Of a stretch of 64,000 nt of DNA, positions 8,883 to 16,803 are shown piece after piece. The notes under the pieces are model-generated. The model was given only the letters and a program-made list of their open reading frames with translations. It made no database searches and was not told the origin of the DNA. This DNA is from Micromonospora lutea. Lineage in GTDB: Bacteria; Actinomycetota; Actinomycetes; Mycobacteriales; Micromonosporaceae. The position numbers and the translations under genes were made by a program. Within the stretch, counting starts at the first letter, position 1, and each line of letters opens with the position of its first letter. The stretch lies in the NCBI RefSeq assembly GCF_016863535.1, contig NZ_BOPB01000032.1, forward strand, positions 52,998 to 116,997, in the 5' to 3' direction.

Positions 8883-9470
8883 TCAGGCCGTCCGGAACAC
8901 GGACGCGTCCCCCGCGGCCCAGCCACGCGACGCCGCGTCGACGATGCCCCGACCATCCGCCAGCTGCTCCATGCGTGGTCCCTCGGTCTGCGGGACCAGC
9001 GGCGACACCGGCCGCACGACCCGCGCGCGGGCGGCCTCGTCGAAGGCACACAGCCCACGCAACAGCGCCTCCCGCGACTCGGGGGCCATGTCGGCCAGGA
9101 TCGCCGCCAGGTGCTGACGACGGTCGGCGCGCAGCTCGGCCAGCAACCGGCGGGCCTCGCCGGTCAGGTGCAGAGAGATCTCCCGCCGATCGGCACGACC
9201 TGGCTCCCGCTCCAGCATCCCGGCGGCCACCAGCCGGTCGCAGAGCCGGCTGGCCGACGAGAGCAGCATGTCCAGTCCGGCGGCGAGGCGCCGCAGGTTG
9301 ATCCCGTCGTGCCGCTCCACGAGCATGACGGCACGCAGCTGCACGGTGGAAATCCGGTTGGCCGTCCGTTCCCGCGCACCGTCCCAGACCGTCAGCAGGG
9401 CACCTGCCGCGGTGTCCAGCTCGGCAGCCATACTCATCTCGGGTCCCGGTGGACCATGCAGTTCCGCCAT
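8883..9470 (-). CDS. MarR-family transcriptional regulator
   Basis: A 195-residue winged-helix regulator. The MarR core is visible: helices around STVQLRAVMLVERHDGINLRRLA, the recognition segment SSASRLCDRLVAAGMLERE and the wing RADRREISLHLT. The C-terminus is about 40 residues longer than usual and unremarkable. In-frame starts at 9470, 9437 and 9431 are possible. It is divergent from the second phosphatase gene with a 16-bp palindrome directly before its start, suggesting autoregulation and control of that gene. The ligand is unknown. Confidence 0.88.
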   Translation of the reverse strand: MAELHGPPGPEMSMAAELDTAAGALLTVWDGARERTANRISTVQLRAVMLVERHDGINLRRLAAGLDMLLSSASRLCDRLVAAGMLEREPGRADRREISLHLTGEARRLLAELRADRRQHLAAILADMAPESREALLRGLCAFDEAARARVVRPVSPLVPQTEGPRMEQLADGRGIVDAASRGWAAGDASVFRTA

Positions 9471-9471
9471 G

Positions 9472-9487
9472 GTACGCCTGAGCGTAC
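9472..9487. promoter_or_regulatory. Palindrome between marR-like gene and phosphatase gene
   Basis: GTACGC-CTGA-GCGTAC, two perfect 6-bp half-sites, lies in the short divergent region immediately 5' of the regulator's first ATG. Its place fits an operator for the MarR protein controlling both genes. Confidence 0.55.
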
Positions 9488-9529
9488 TCCGATTCCGCCG
9501 GTGGTTGGGCTTGTGATCAAGGAGAGGCC

Positions 9530-10654
9530 ATGACCGAACCGGTCGACCAGGGGCGCGCGGCCATCACCGCAGCCCCCGTGGACCTCCTCGTGGCACGCGT
9601 CGGTGAGTTGTTCGAGCGGGAGTACGGCATCACCGACACGGAACTCCTCCAGGTCGACTACCGGCTCGCGGCGCTGCTGCCGCTCGGCGGCGGGGAGGCG
9701 GTGACGACGCCCGGGCACCCGGCGTGGCGCTGCTTCGACCACCAGAGTCCGATCCACGCCGACAGCGTCGGGTTCCTGCCGGTCAGCATGCGCGGCGAAC
9801 GGCGCGGTGTGCTCCGGGTGGCACCGGTCACCGACGCACGGCTGGACGAACTTGTGGAGGTCGCCACCGCGCTGGCCCACGAGCTGGCCGCCGTGGACGC
9901 CGGCACGGACGTGTACCGCGTGGCCCGGCGCAGCCGCCGGCTCACCCTCGCCGCCGAGGTGCAGTGGGAGCTGCTGCCGGGGCGCAGCCGGCTCCGACCC
10001 TCCTTCAGCCTCGCCGGTCAACTGGAGCCGGCGTACGCGGTGCGCGGTGACAGCTTCGACTGGTCCGACGACGGTGAGCGGGTCTGGCTGGCCACCATCA
10101 ACGGAATGGGTGAGGGGGTCGCCGCGTCGATGCTCACCACCCTCGCCACCTGCGCGCTACGCAACGCCCGCCGGGCCGGCATTCCCCTGGCCGACCAGGC
10201 CGCTCTGGCCGACCAGGCGATCTACGACCTGCACCAGGGCACGCAGTACGTCGCGACCCTGCTGCTCGCACTGGATCTGCGCAGCGGGCTGCTCACCGCC
10301 GTCGACGCGGGTTCCCCTCGCCTGGTGCTGCTGCGCGACGGCGAGGTCAGCATCCAGCCGCTGGAGGAACAGTTCCCGCTGGGCATGTTCGAGGGGACCA
10401 ACTATCGGGAGCAGTTCGTTCAGCTCCAGCCGGGTGACCGGCTGTTCATGATCAGCGACGGGGTGGTGGAGGCGACCGGCGGCGCCGAACGGTACGGTCT
10501 GACGGCGCTCGACCGGATGCTGCGTCGCACCGCGCCCATGACGGCGCTGGACGCGGTCCGCTCCGTACTTGGTGACCTGCGCGCGTTCGTCGCCGGTGAT
10601 CTCACCGACGACGCCGTCCTGGTCTGCCTGGACTGGTTCGGTCCACAGCCGTGA
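9530..10654 (+). CDS. SpoIIE/PP2C-like phosphatase, partly degenerate
   Basis: A 374-residue protein with a GAF-like N-terminal half and a SpoIIE-type PP2C C-terminal half. The ribosome binding site AAGGAGAGGCC precedes ATG 9530. The last two motifs are intact (SDGVVEAT and LTDDAVLV), but the first reads RGDSFD instead of GGDFYD, and the usual GDV-S-G-K/H-G motif is INGMGEG, replacing a metal-ligand aspartate by asparagine. Activity may therefore be weak or lost. It is divergent from the MarR-type gene and convergent, 15 bases apart, with the sugar transferase gene. Confidence 0.85.
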   Translation: MTEPVDQGRAAITAAPVDLLVARVGELFEREYGITDTELLQVDYRLAALLPLGGGEAVTTPGHPAWRCFDHQSPIHADSVGFLPVSMRGERRGVLRVAPVTDARLDELVEVATALAHELAAVDAGTDVYRVARRSRRLTLAAEVQWELLPGRSRLRPSFSLAGQLEPAYAVRGDSFDWSDDGERVWLATINGMGEGVAASMLTTLATCALRNARRAGIPLADQAALADQAIYDLHQGTQYVATLLLALDLRSGLLTAVDAGSPRLVLLRDGEVSIQPLEEQFPLGMFEGTNYREQFVQLQPGDRLFMISDGVVEATGGAERYGLTALDRMLRRTAPMTALDAVRSVLGDLRAFVAGDLTDDAVLVCLDWFGPQP

Positions 10655-10669
10655 GGCACGTCCGCCAGG

Positions 10670-12220
10670 TCAGTACGCGCCGCGGCTGTTGACCACCGCG
10701 CCTACGGTTTTCCACAGGATCGTCAGATCGGCGGCCAGCGACCAGTTCTCCACGTAGTAGAGATCGAGCCGGATCCCGTCCTCCCAGCTCAGGTCGGACC
10801 GTCCGCTGACCTGCCAGAGCCCGGTCATCCCCGGCTTGACCAGCAACCGGCGGGCGACGTCCCCGTCGTAGCGGGCGACCTCGGAGGGCAGCGGCGGTCG
10901 GGGGCCGACCAGGCTCATCTGCCCCAGCAGGACGTTGACCAGTTGCGGCAGCTCGTCCAGCGACCACTTGCGCAACAGCCGGCCGACCCGGGTCACCCGG
11001 GGGTCGTCCCGCATCTTGAACATCAGGCCGTCGGTCTCGTTGCGGGCGGCCAACTCCGCCAGCAGCTCGTCCGCGTTGATCACCATCGTGCGGAACTTGA
11101 AGACCCCGAACTCCTCGCCGCCCTGGCCGACCCGGATCTGCCGGAACAACACCGGACCCCGACTGTCCAGCTTCACGGCCAACGCGATGACCACCAGCAG
11201 GGGTAGCAGCAGGGCCAACGCGATCAGCGACATCGACCGGTCGACGAACCCTTTGACCAGCTTGCGGACACCGCGGAACTCGGGCGCCTCCACGTGGATC
11301 AACGGCAGGCCGGCCACGGGCCGGGTGTGGATGCGTGGGCCCGCGACGTCGGTGAGCGCCGGAGCCAGCACCAGGTCGATGCCGGTGCCCTCCAGTTGCC
11401 AACCGAGTCGACGCAGCCGGGTGGCGGTCAGTTCCCCGCAGGCGGTGACGGCGACCGTGTCCGCGCCGATCGCGGCGGCGGCCTCCGGGATGGCCCGGAA
11501 CGAGCCGACCACGGGCACGTCGCCGAGCCGCTGCGCCACCGGTGCGAGCAGGGCGTCCGGGATGCAGGCGCCGACCACCTGGTAGCCGGCGTACGGCTCG
11601 CGGCGCAGGGTGTGCACCAGTTCCAGGACGTGGGCGGTGTCACCGACCACCAGAACCCGTCGCGACCAGCCCGACCCTTGCGACCGGGCCCGGTGCAGTC
11701 GCTTGCGGGCGGCGAACCGGGCCACCTCCAGACCGATCGTGCCCACCGCGAAGGTGATGGCCAGGAAGCCCCGGGAGACCCCGACGTCGGCGACGTAGCC
11801 GGCGATGGCGGTGGCACCCGCCAACCGCAGACTTGCCATGCTGACCCGTCGGTACTCGTCCGCGCCGTAGCCCACCACCCGGTCGTCATAGCAGCGCAGG
11901 GCCTTCAGCGAGACCAGCCAGGCCAGGACGAGCGCCGGGGCGACCAGGACGTACGGCACCGGGCCGCGGGGCGCGGCCTCACCGAACCGGACGGCGTAGC
12001 CGACCAGCACCGCCACCGTCAGCACGGCAGTGTCCAGCACGACCAGGGTCCGGATGTACGTCCGTTGGTCGGTGCGTACCGGTGGCGGGGGATTGCGCGG
12101 TTGCGATGACGATCTGACCGGGGTCAACAGCGTCGCCGAGGTCACCAGCCCTCCCACTTCGCTCGCCGACGGCACGGGCCCGGCCGGGTGACGGCCGGGT
12201 CTGCCGATGCACGACGACAT
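10670..12220 (-). CDS. Polyprenyl glycosylphosphotransferase (exopolysaccharide-type sugar transferase)
   Basis: Membrane enzyme of the WbaP/CpsE type that moves a sugar phosphate from a nucleotide sugar to undecaprenyl phosphate, starting polysaccharide repeat-unit assembly. It has several N-terminal membrane helices, a central Rossmann-like CoA-binding-type domain (RRVLVVGDTAHVLELV), one more membrane segment near residues 330-350, and the C-terminal catalytic domain (FRQIRVGQGGEEFGVFKFRTM, WSLDELPQLVNVLLGQMSLV, GPRPPLP, KPGMTGLWQVSGRSDL). ATG 12220 is chosen over an ATG at 12328 because the latter lies inside a terminator hairpin; GGGCAGG precedes 12220. No other polysaccharide genes are nearby. 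Confidence 0.92.
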   Translation of the reverse strand: MSSCIGRPGRHPAGPVPSASEVGGLVTSATLLTPVRSSSQPRNPPPPVRTDQRTYIRTLVVLDTAVLTVAVLVGYAVRFGEAAPRGPVPYVLVAPALVLAWLVSLKALRCYDDRVVGYGADEYRRVSMASLRLAGATAIAGYVADVGVSRGFLAITFAVGTIGLEVARFAARKRLHRARSQGSGWSRRVLVVGDTAHVLELVHTLRREPYAGYQVVGACIPDALLAPVAQRLGDVPVVGSFRAIPEAAAAIGADTVAVTACGELTATRLRRLGWQLEGTGIDLVLAPALTDVAGPRIHTRPVAGLPLIHVEAPEFRGVRKLVKGFVDRSMSLIALALLLPLLVVIALAVKLDSRGPVLFRQIRVGQGGEEFGVFKFRTMVINADELLAELAARNETDGLMFKMRDDPRVTRVGRLLRKWSLDELPQLVNVLLGQMSLVGPRPPLPSEVARYDGDVARRLLVKPGMTGLWQVSGRSDLSWEDGIRLDLYYVENWSLAADLTILWKTVGAVVNSRGAY

Positions 12221-12297
12221 CCTGCCCTGACAACCATGGCTACCAATTGCTTCCGACGTATTGCCGTCAGTTTCCAAGACGTAGGACGACGCGAGAA

Positions 12298-12338
12298 GGG
12301 CCTGTGGTGCCGGCGAAACCGGTACCACAGGCCCTTTT
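12298..12338 (-). terminator. Strong hairpin terminator
   Basis: An almost perfect stem (GGGCCTGTGGT pairing with ACCACAGGCCC, plus an inner CCGG/CCGG) lies just past the stop of the VWA gene. T-rich sequence occurs on both sides: TTTT on the plus strand and TTCT on the minus strand. It fits a factor-independent terminator for the VWA gene. Confidence 0.8.
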
Positions 12339-12351
12339 CGGGTGTCTCAAA

Positions 12352-14094
12352 TCAGGCCGGCGCCTTCCGCAGCGCGATCGCCCGAAGGAAGATGTCACCG
12401 ATCTTGGTGGGGTCGGTGGCGATGAAGGCACCGCCGCCGGCGCTGCTTGCGATGGTGTCCAGCTCGGACTTGCTGACCTCGGTGCCGATACCAATGATGA
12501 TCACCTGGATCGGCTGGTCCGGATCCTTGATCCGCTTCAGCTCGGCGAGCAGGGCCTTCTGGGAGATGCCGTCGGCGTCCTCGTTCTTGCCGTCGGTGAA
12601 GAGCACGATCGAGTTGACCTTGCCCGGCTCCCAGTTCGCCTGGACGTCCTTGTACGCGGCCAGCAGGGTGTCGTACAACCCGGTGTCACCGCTGGACGAG
12701 ACGACCCGGTCCAGGCCCCGCTCCAACTCGCTGCGCTGCCTGGACAGCGGCGCGATCGGCACGAGTTCCTGGTAGTCCCGCGAGCCCACCAGATTGGTCG
12801 AGAAGACCCACAGACCGATCGACCAGGAGTCGTCGAACAGGTTCAGTCCTCGCCGGGCGGCTTCCGTGGTGACCTGCTGCCGGGTGGCCCCGTTGGCGGT
12901 CGGCACCGCCTTCTTCATCGAACCGGAGACGTCGATGACGCAGAGCATCCGGCCGGACAGCGTAGCGATGGACCAGCTGGAAACCGCCCGCTCGACCGCG
13001 TCCGGTGCCAGCCCACCGGCGGCGACGCCGCCCTGTGCCGGAGGCGCGACCGAGGAGTCGCCACCGGCCGGGCTCGGCGCGCCCTGCGGTGCGTCGAATC
13101 CGGCGCCCCAGTTGCCGTCCGGCGCCCGCAGCGACTGCGCGGCCAGCTTGTCCTTGAACGACGCCGTGGTCAGTGCCTCGAACAGCACCCCTGCGGCGGA
13201 CGCCTTGGCCGGCTCGATCCCGGGCAGCACGGCGTACGGGTAGTCCAGCGGCAGCGGCGCCGGCTTCAGGTAGAGCGCCGCCAACGGCACCGGAGGCTTC
13301 CGGGCGTTGTACTGGATGACGTCCTCCTCGGACAACGCCGCCGCACCGAGAGCGCTGGCCAGAGTGGTGGCGTCGCCAGCCGTCGGGAACTTGGCGAGCA
13401 GATCCTGGCGTAGCGCCGAGGCGCCCGAGGCCAACGCACGCAGCGCGCCGACGCGCTCCTGCTCGGCGGTCTCACCGCCGGTCGACGCCGCGGCCGTCAT
13501 CAACGACAGCAGGCCGGACAGACCGGCGGCGTCCCGGGTCGGCTCGACGATGCCCGTCTTCAGCGGCCGGTCACTGTTGAGCCGGGTGAGCAACTGGGTC
13601 CAGCCGAGTTCCTGCTGCGGCCAGCCCAACCGGGTGGCGATCGGCTCCGGCATGGCCACCACCACCGGGCTGCTGGCGATGGAGGAGCCGTTGCCGGGCT
13701 CGAACGCCGCCGCGCCGCCGGTCTTGAGTCGAAGCAGCCAGGTCGAGGAGTCCGGGATCCAGACATCCGGGCTCACCGCGGTGCCACTGGCCTGGCCCAC
13801 CCCGGCCAGGATCGCGCCGTGCTTGGCCGCCACCACCGCAGCCACCTCGACCGGGTCGGAGGCGGCGACCGTCACATCGATACAGGTTCCATCGACGGCG
13901 GCACCCTTCTTCTCCCACTCAGTGGCCGCCTCGTCGACCGCCGGGGCGAGCTCGCTCGCCACGGCGACGGACAGCTCGATCTTGCCCGAGCAGTCCTGGC
14001 CGGCGAGTTGGCGATAGCCCACCCACCCACCAGCGGTGACGACGAGGACGCCGACCGCTGCTGCGGCGGCGGCGCCGTGAATACTTGAACGCAT
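12352..14094 (-). CDS. Exported substrate-binding / von Willebrand A fusion protein
   Basis: About 580 residues from ATG 14094, chosen because MRSSIHG leads straight into a hydrophobic signal anchor (residues about 5-25); a GTG at 14124 is less likely. Residues about 35-330 resemble a bacterial extracellular solute-binding domain (KIELSVAVASELAPAV, DPVEVAAVVAAKHG). A von Willebrand factor A domain follows with an intact MIDAS: DVSGSM (about residue 386) and later FTDGKNED. Proteins of this layout are found in actinobacteria next to varied surface systems; the ligand is unknown. It is probably held on the outer face of the membrane. It has its own terminator. Confidence 0.85.
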   Translation of the reverse strand: MRSSIHGAAAAAAVGVLVVTAGGWVGYRQLAGQDCSGKIELSVAVASELAPAVDEAATEWEKKGAAVDGTCIDVTVAASDPVEVAAVVAAKHGAILAGVGQASGTAVSPDVWIPDSSTWLLRLKTGGAAAFEPGNGSSIASSPVVVAMPEPIATRLGWPQQELGWTQLLTRLNSDRPLKTGIVEPTRDAAGLSGLLSLMTAAASTGGETAEQERVGALRALASGASALRQDLLAKFPTAGDATTLASALGAAALSEEDVIQYNARKPPVPLAALYLKPAPLPLDYPYAVLPGIEPAKASAAGVLFEALTTASFKDKLAAQSLRAPDGNWGAGFDAPQGAPSPAGGDSSVAPPAQGGVAAGGLAPDAVERAVSSWSIATLSGRMLCVIDVSGSMKKAVPTANGATRQQVTTEAARRGLNLFDDSWSIGLWVFSTNLVGSRDYQELVPIAPLSRQRSELERGLDRVVSSSGDTGLYDTLLAAYKDVQANWEPGKVNSIVLFTDGKNEDADGISQKALLAELKRIKDPDQPIQVIIIGIGTEVSKSELDTIASSAGGGAFIATDPTKIGDIFLRAIALRKAPA

Positions 14095-14261
14095 GCGATG
14101 GCGGCCTGCTGACACGCTGACCATCTTGCGTATCCGACCGTTGGACTGCCATGGCCGTTCGGACGAAAGTTACAGAGGAGAAACAGTTTACCGGCATTTA
14201 GTAACTTTGAGTGACCGGTCAGCGTCGCAAGGTGGATGTATCTATGTCCAAGCGCCCATGA

Positions 14262-15296
14262 TCAGGGCAGCAGGCAGGTGGGGCTCGCCACCAGCAACGG
14301 CTCTCCGACCGCCACCGGCACGCCCGTCGTCGGCTCGATCCGGAAGGTCCGCACCATGTCCGCCCGTTCGTCGGCAACGTAGAGGTGCTGCCCGATAAGC
14401 GCGAAGTGACGCGGCCACTCGCCGCCGGTCTCCACCTCCGCCACGAATTCGGGCAGGTCCGCGCTGATGGCGAAGACGGTCACCGTGCCGACGCCCCGGT
14501 TGGCGACGTAGAGGAAGCGACCGTCCGGTCCGATTCCGATCTCGGAGGGTTGGACGTGCCCGCCCCGGTCGCTGGCGTCGACCCGCCCCCGCTGGTGCAG
14601 CACCCCGTCGGTCAGCTCGTAGGCCAGCACCGAACCGTCCAGCTCACCCGAGACGTAGCAACGCCGCCCGTCGGGGTGCCGGGTCAGGTGCCGAGGTCCC
14701 ACCCCGGCGGCGGTCCGCACCCTGGGCGCCCGTGGCACCAGCCGCCCCGTGGCGACGTCGAGGTCGTACCGGTAGATCGAGTCGGTGCCCAGGTCGACCG
14801 CCAGCAACGGCGACGCACCGGCACCCGGCGAGACCATGTGAGCGTGCGCCCGCTCCTGGCGTTCGGGGTCGGCCCCATGCCCCTGGTGCTCCACCACATC
14901 GGTGCGCTCGCCGGGCACCCCCTCGGCGTCGAGCGGGAACACCGTGACACTGCCGCTGCCGTAGTTGGCCACGAACAGGTGATCCCCGTCCGGCGCGACC
15001 GCCAGATGGCACGGCTCGGCACCACCGGTGGACCACGAGCCGACCGACGCCAGGTCACCGTCGGCCCCGACCTGCCACGCGCTGATCCGCCCGTCGGGCA
15101 ACTCGTTGACCGCGTACAGCATTGGACGCGTCGGGTGGCGGGCGAGGAACGACGGCGACTCGGTGACCGCGACGGTGCCCAAGGAGGTCAGCTCGCCCGT
15201 ATCCGGCTGCCGCCGGGCGGCGACGATGCCGGTGCCGCGGCCACCGCTGGGCGCGGTGTATCCGCCGATGTGAACGATCTCGCCTCGATCTGCCAC
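14262..15296 (-). CDS. Lactonase-family beta-propeller protein (6-phosphogluconolactonase type)
   Basis: About 344 residues beginning at GTG 15296, which has AGAGGA about 9 bases upstream; an in-frame ATG at 15335 lacks one. The sequence is a seven-bladed propeller of the YbhE/Pgl lactonase family, with blade motifs such as SFLARHPTRPMLYAVNE, CHLAVAPDGDHLFVANYGSG, GPRHLTRHPDGRRCYVSGE, EIGIGPDGRFLYVANRG and WPRHFALIGQHLYVADE. Family members hydrolyse 6-phosphogluconolactone, but many have other lactone substrates, so the role is inferred. It lies downstream of the conservon in the same direction, 125 bases away. Confidence 0.87.
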   Translation of the reverse strand: MADRGEIVHIGGYTAPSGGRGTGIVAARRQPDTGELTSLGTVAVTESPSFLARHPTRPMLYAVNELPDGRISAWQVGADGDLASVGSWSTGGAEPCHLAVAPDGDHLFVANYGSGSVTVFPLDAEGVPGERTDVVEHQGHGADPERQERAHAHMVSPGAGASPLLAVDLGTDSIYRYDLDVATGRLVPRAPRVRTAAGVGPRHLTRHPDGRRCYVSGELDGSVLAYELTDGVLHQRGRVDASDRGGHVQPSEIGIGPDGRFLYVANRGVGTVTVFAISADLPEFVAEVETGGEWPRHFALIGQHLYVADERADMVRTFRIEPTTGVPVAVGEPLLVASPTCLLP

Positions 15297-15421
15297 AGGT
15301 TCCCGTCCTCTGCTCGTTTGTCCGCCGACTCCCACCAGAAGCCTTCCCCCGACATCGTCGGATTAGACCTCCGAACCGCGACCCGCCAGCGGTCCACCCG
15401 CTCCCGCCCGGGCCGATCGGC

Positions 15422-16015
15422 TCAGGGCGTCGGCACCGGCTCGCCCCGCTGTCGGGCGACGTGCTCGACCAGGGAGATCAGCACGGTCTTGCCGGACTGC
15501 CGGTCCCGGGCGTCGCAGAGCACCATCGGCACATCCGGGTCCAGGTCCAGGGCCCGACGCACCGCCTCCAGGCTGAACCGCCGGGAGTCGTCGAAGCAGT
15601 TCACCCCCACCACGAACGGAATACCCCGCTGCTCGAAGTAATCGATGGAGGGGAAGCAGTCGGCCAGCCGCCGGGTGTCGGCGAGCACCACCGCGCCGAG
15701 CGCTCCGAAGGCCAGTTCGTCCCAGAGGAACCAGAACCGGTCCTGTCCGGGAGTGCCGAAGAGGTACAGCTGGAGGTCGTCGTTGATGGTGATCCGCCCG
15801 AAGTCCATCGCGACCGTGGTGGTCGATTTGGTCTCCACCCCGGAGATGTCGTCGGTGCCGATGCCGGCACCGGTCAGGATCTCCTCGGTCTGCAACGGTC
15901 GGACCTCGCTCAACGCGCTCACCAGCGTCGTCTTGCCGGCACCGAAACCGCCGGCGACGAGGATCTTCAACGCGATGGGCACCCGACGGCCCCGCCGCTC
16001 GCCGTCATAACGCAC
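15422..16015 (-). CDS. cvnD: Conservon GTPase (CvnD type)
   Basis: Small Ras-like GTP-binding protein, about 197 residues, fourth member of the conservon. The P-loop is GGFGAGKTT, the switch region has TTTVAMDFG, then GTPGQDRFWFLWDE (G3), and NCFDD in the position of the specificity loop. The start is set at GTG 16015, which overlaps the end of the DUF742 gene by 11 bases. In Streptomyces such proteins associate with the membrane sensor through the roadblock and DUF742 partners, in a scheme resembling a eukaryotic G-protein complex. Confidence 0.92.
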   Translation of the reverse strand: MRYDGERRGRRVPIALKILVAGGFGAGKTTLVSALSEVRPLQTEEILTGAGIGTDDISGVETKSTTTVAMDFGRITINDDLQLYLFGTPGQDRFWFLWDELAFGALGAVVLADTRRLADCFPSIDYFEQRGIPFVVGVNCFDDSRRFSLEAVRRALDLDPDVPMVLCDARDRQSGKTVLISLVEHVARQRGEPVPTP

Positions 16016-16394
16016 GGAGTCCACTGACCACCGCCTTGAGGATGTCGTTGTCGGGGAGGTAGGTGGCACGCGGTGGCTGGTGCACGGCGACCAGTCCCCG
16101 GGACAGCAGGTCACCGAGCAGCACCCGGACCACGCCTACCGCCAGGTCCAGGCCCGCGGCGAGCTCCACGACCGGGGTGCCACGGCCGGCGAGCTCCACC
16201 AGCAGCCGGTGCTCGGGATGCAGCTCCGGGTAGGCCGCGAGGTCCGGGTCCGGCTTCGCCAACACGTAGGCGACCAAGTCGAAGCCGTCCGCGCTCGGAC
16301 GGACGCGTCCCCCGGTGAGGGTGTACGGCCGCACCACCGGACCGGCGTCGTCGTCGAGCCACTCATGTCGATGCTCGGGTAAGTCAGTCCGCAT
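16005..16394 (-). CDS. cvnC: DUF742 protein (CvnC type)
   Basis: About 129 residues; the whole protein is the DUF742 fold, starting VVRPYTLTGGRVRP and ending with the winged-helix-like part (VVELAAGLDLAVGVVRVLLGDLLSRGLVAVHQP) and DNDILKAVVSGLRAL. ATG 16394 is used; a GTG at 16403 is also possible. It overlaps both neighbours, which implies translational coupling and equal amounts of the conservon proteins. Family members bind the roadblock and GTPase partners. Confidence 0.92.
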   Translation of the reverse strand: MRTDLPEHRHEWLDDDAGPVVRPYTLTGGRVRPSADGFDLVAYVLAKPDPDLAAYPELHPEHRLLVELAGRGTPVVELAAGLDLAVGVVRVLLGDLLSRGLVAVHQPPRATYLPDNDILKAVVSGLRAL

Positions 16395-16803
16395 CGGTGG
16401 CACCCACCGACGCCCGAGCCGGCACGCCCAGGTTCTCGCCCACCCGGGTCACCAACATCGCCATCTCGTACGCCACCAGGCCGATGTCCGCGTCGACCTC
16501 GCTGGCGACCGCCAGGCACGCACCCTGCCCCGCTGCGGTGACGAGAAGGTACGCGGACTCCATCTCCACCACCGTCTGCCGGACCGGTCCGCCGGCCAAC
16601 TGCCGGCTGGCACCCCGGGCCAGGCTGGACAGGCCGGAGGCCAGCGCGCAGAGGTGCTCGGCGTCGGCGGTCTCCAGGTTGGCGGAGGAACCCAGCAGAA
16701 GTCCGTCCGCCGACAACACCACCGCGTGCCGCGCGGTCGGCACCCGCTCCAGCAGATCGTCCAGCAACCAGTCGAGATCTGCGTTCTGCCTCGTCGATTG
16801 CAT
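16384..16803 (-). CDS. cvnB: Roadblock/LC7-domain protein (CvnB type)
   Basis: A 139-residue roadblock/LC7 protein. The fold is seen in LDWLLDDLLERVPTARHAVVLSADGLLL and the later strands YLLVTAAGQGACLAV. Its ATG overlaps the stop codon of the sensor gene as TGATG, and its 3' end overlaps the DUF742 gene. In conservons this protein is thought to regulate the small GTPase. Confidence 0.93.
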   Translation of the reverse strand: MQSTRQNADLDWLLDDLLERVPTARHAVVLSADGLLLGSSANLETADAEHLCALASGLSSLARGASRQLAGGPVRQTVVEMESAYLLVTAAGQGACLAVASEVDADIGLVAYEMAMLVTRVGENLGVPARASVGATDAD

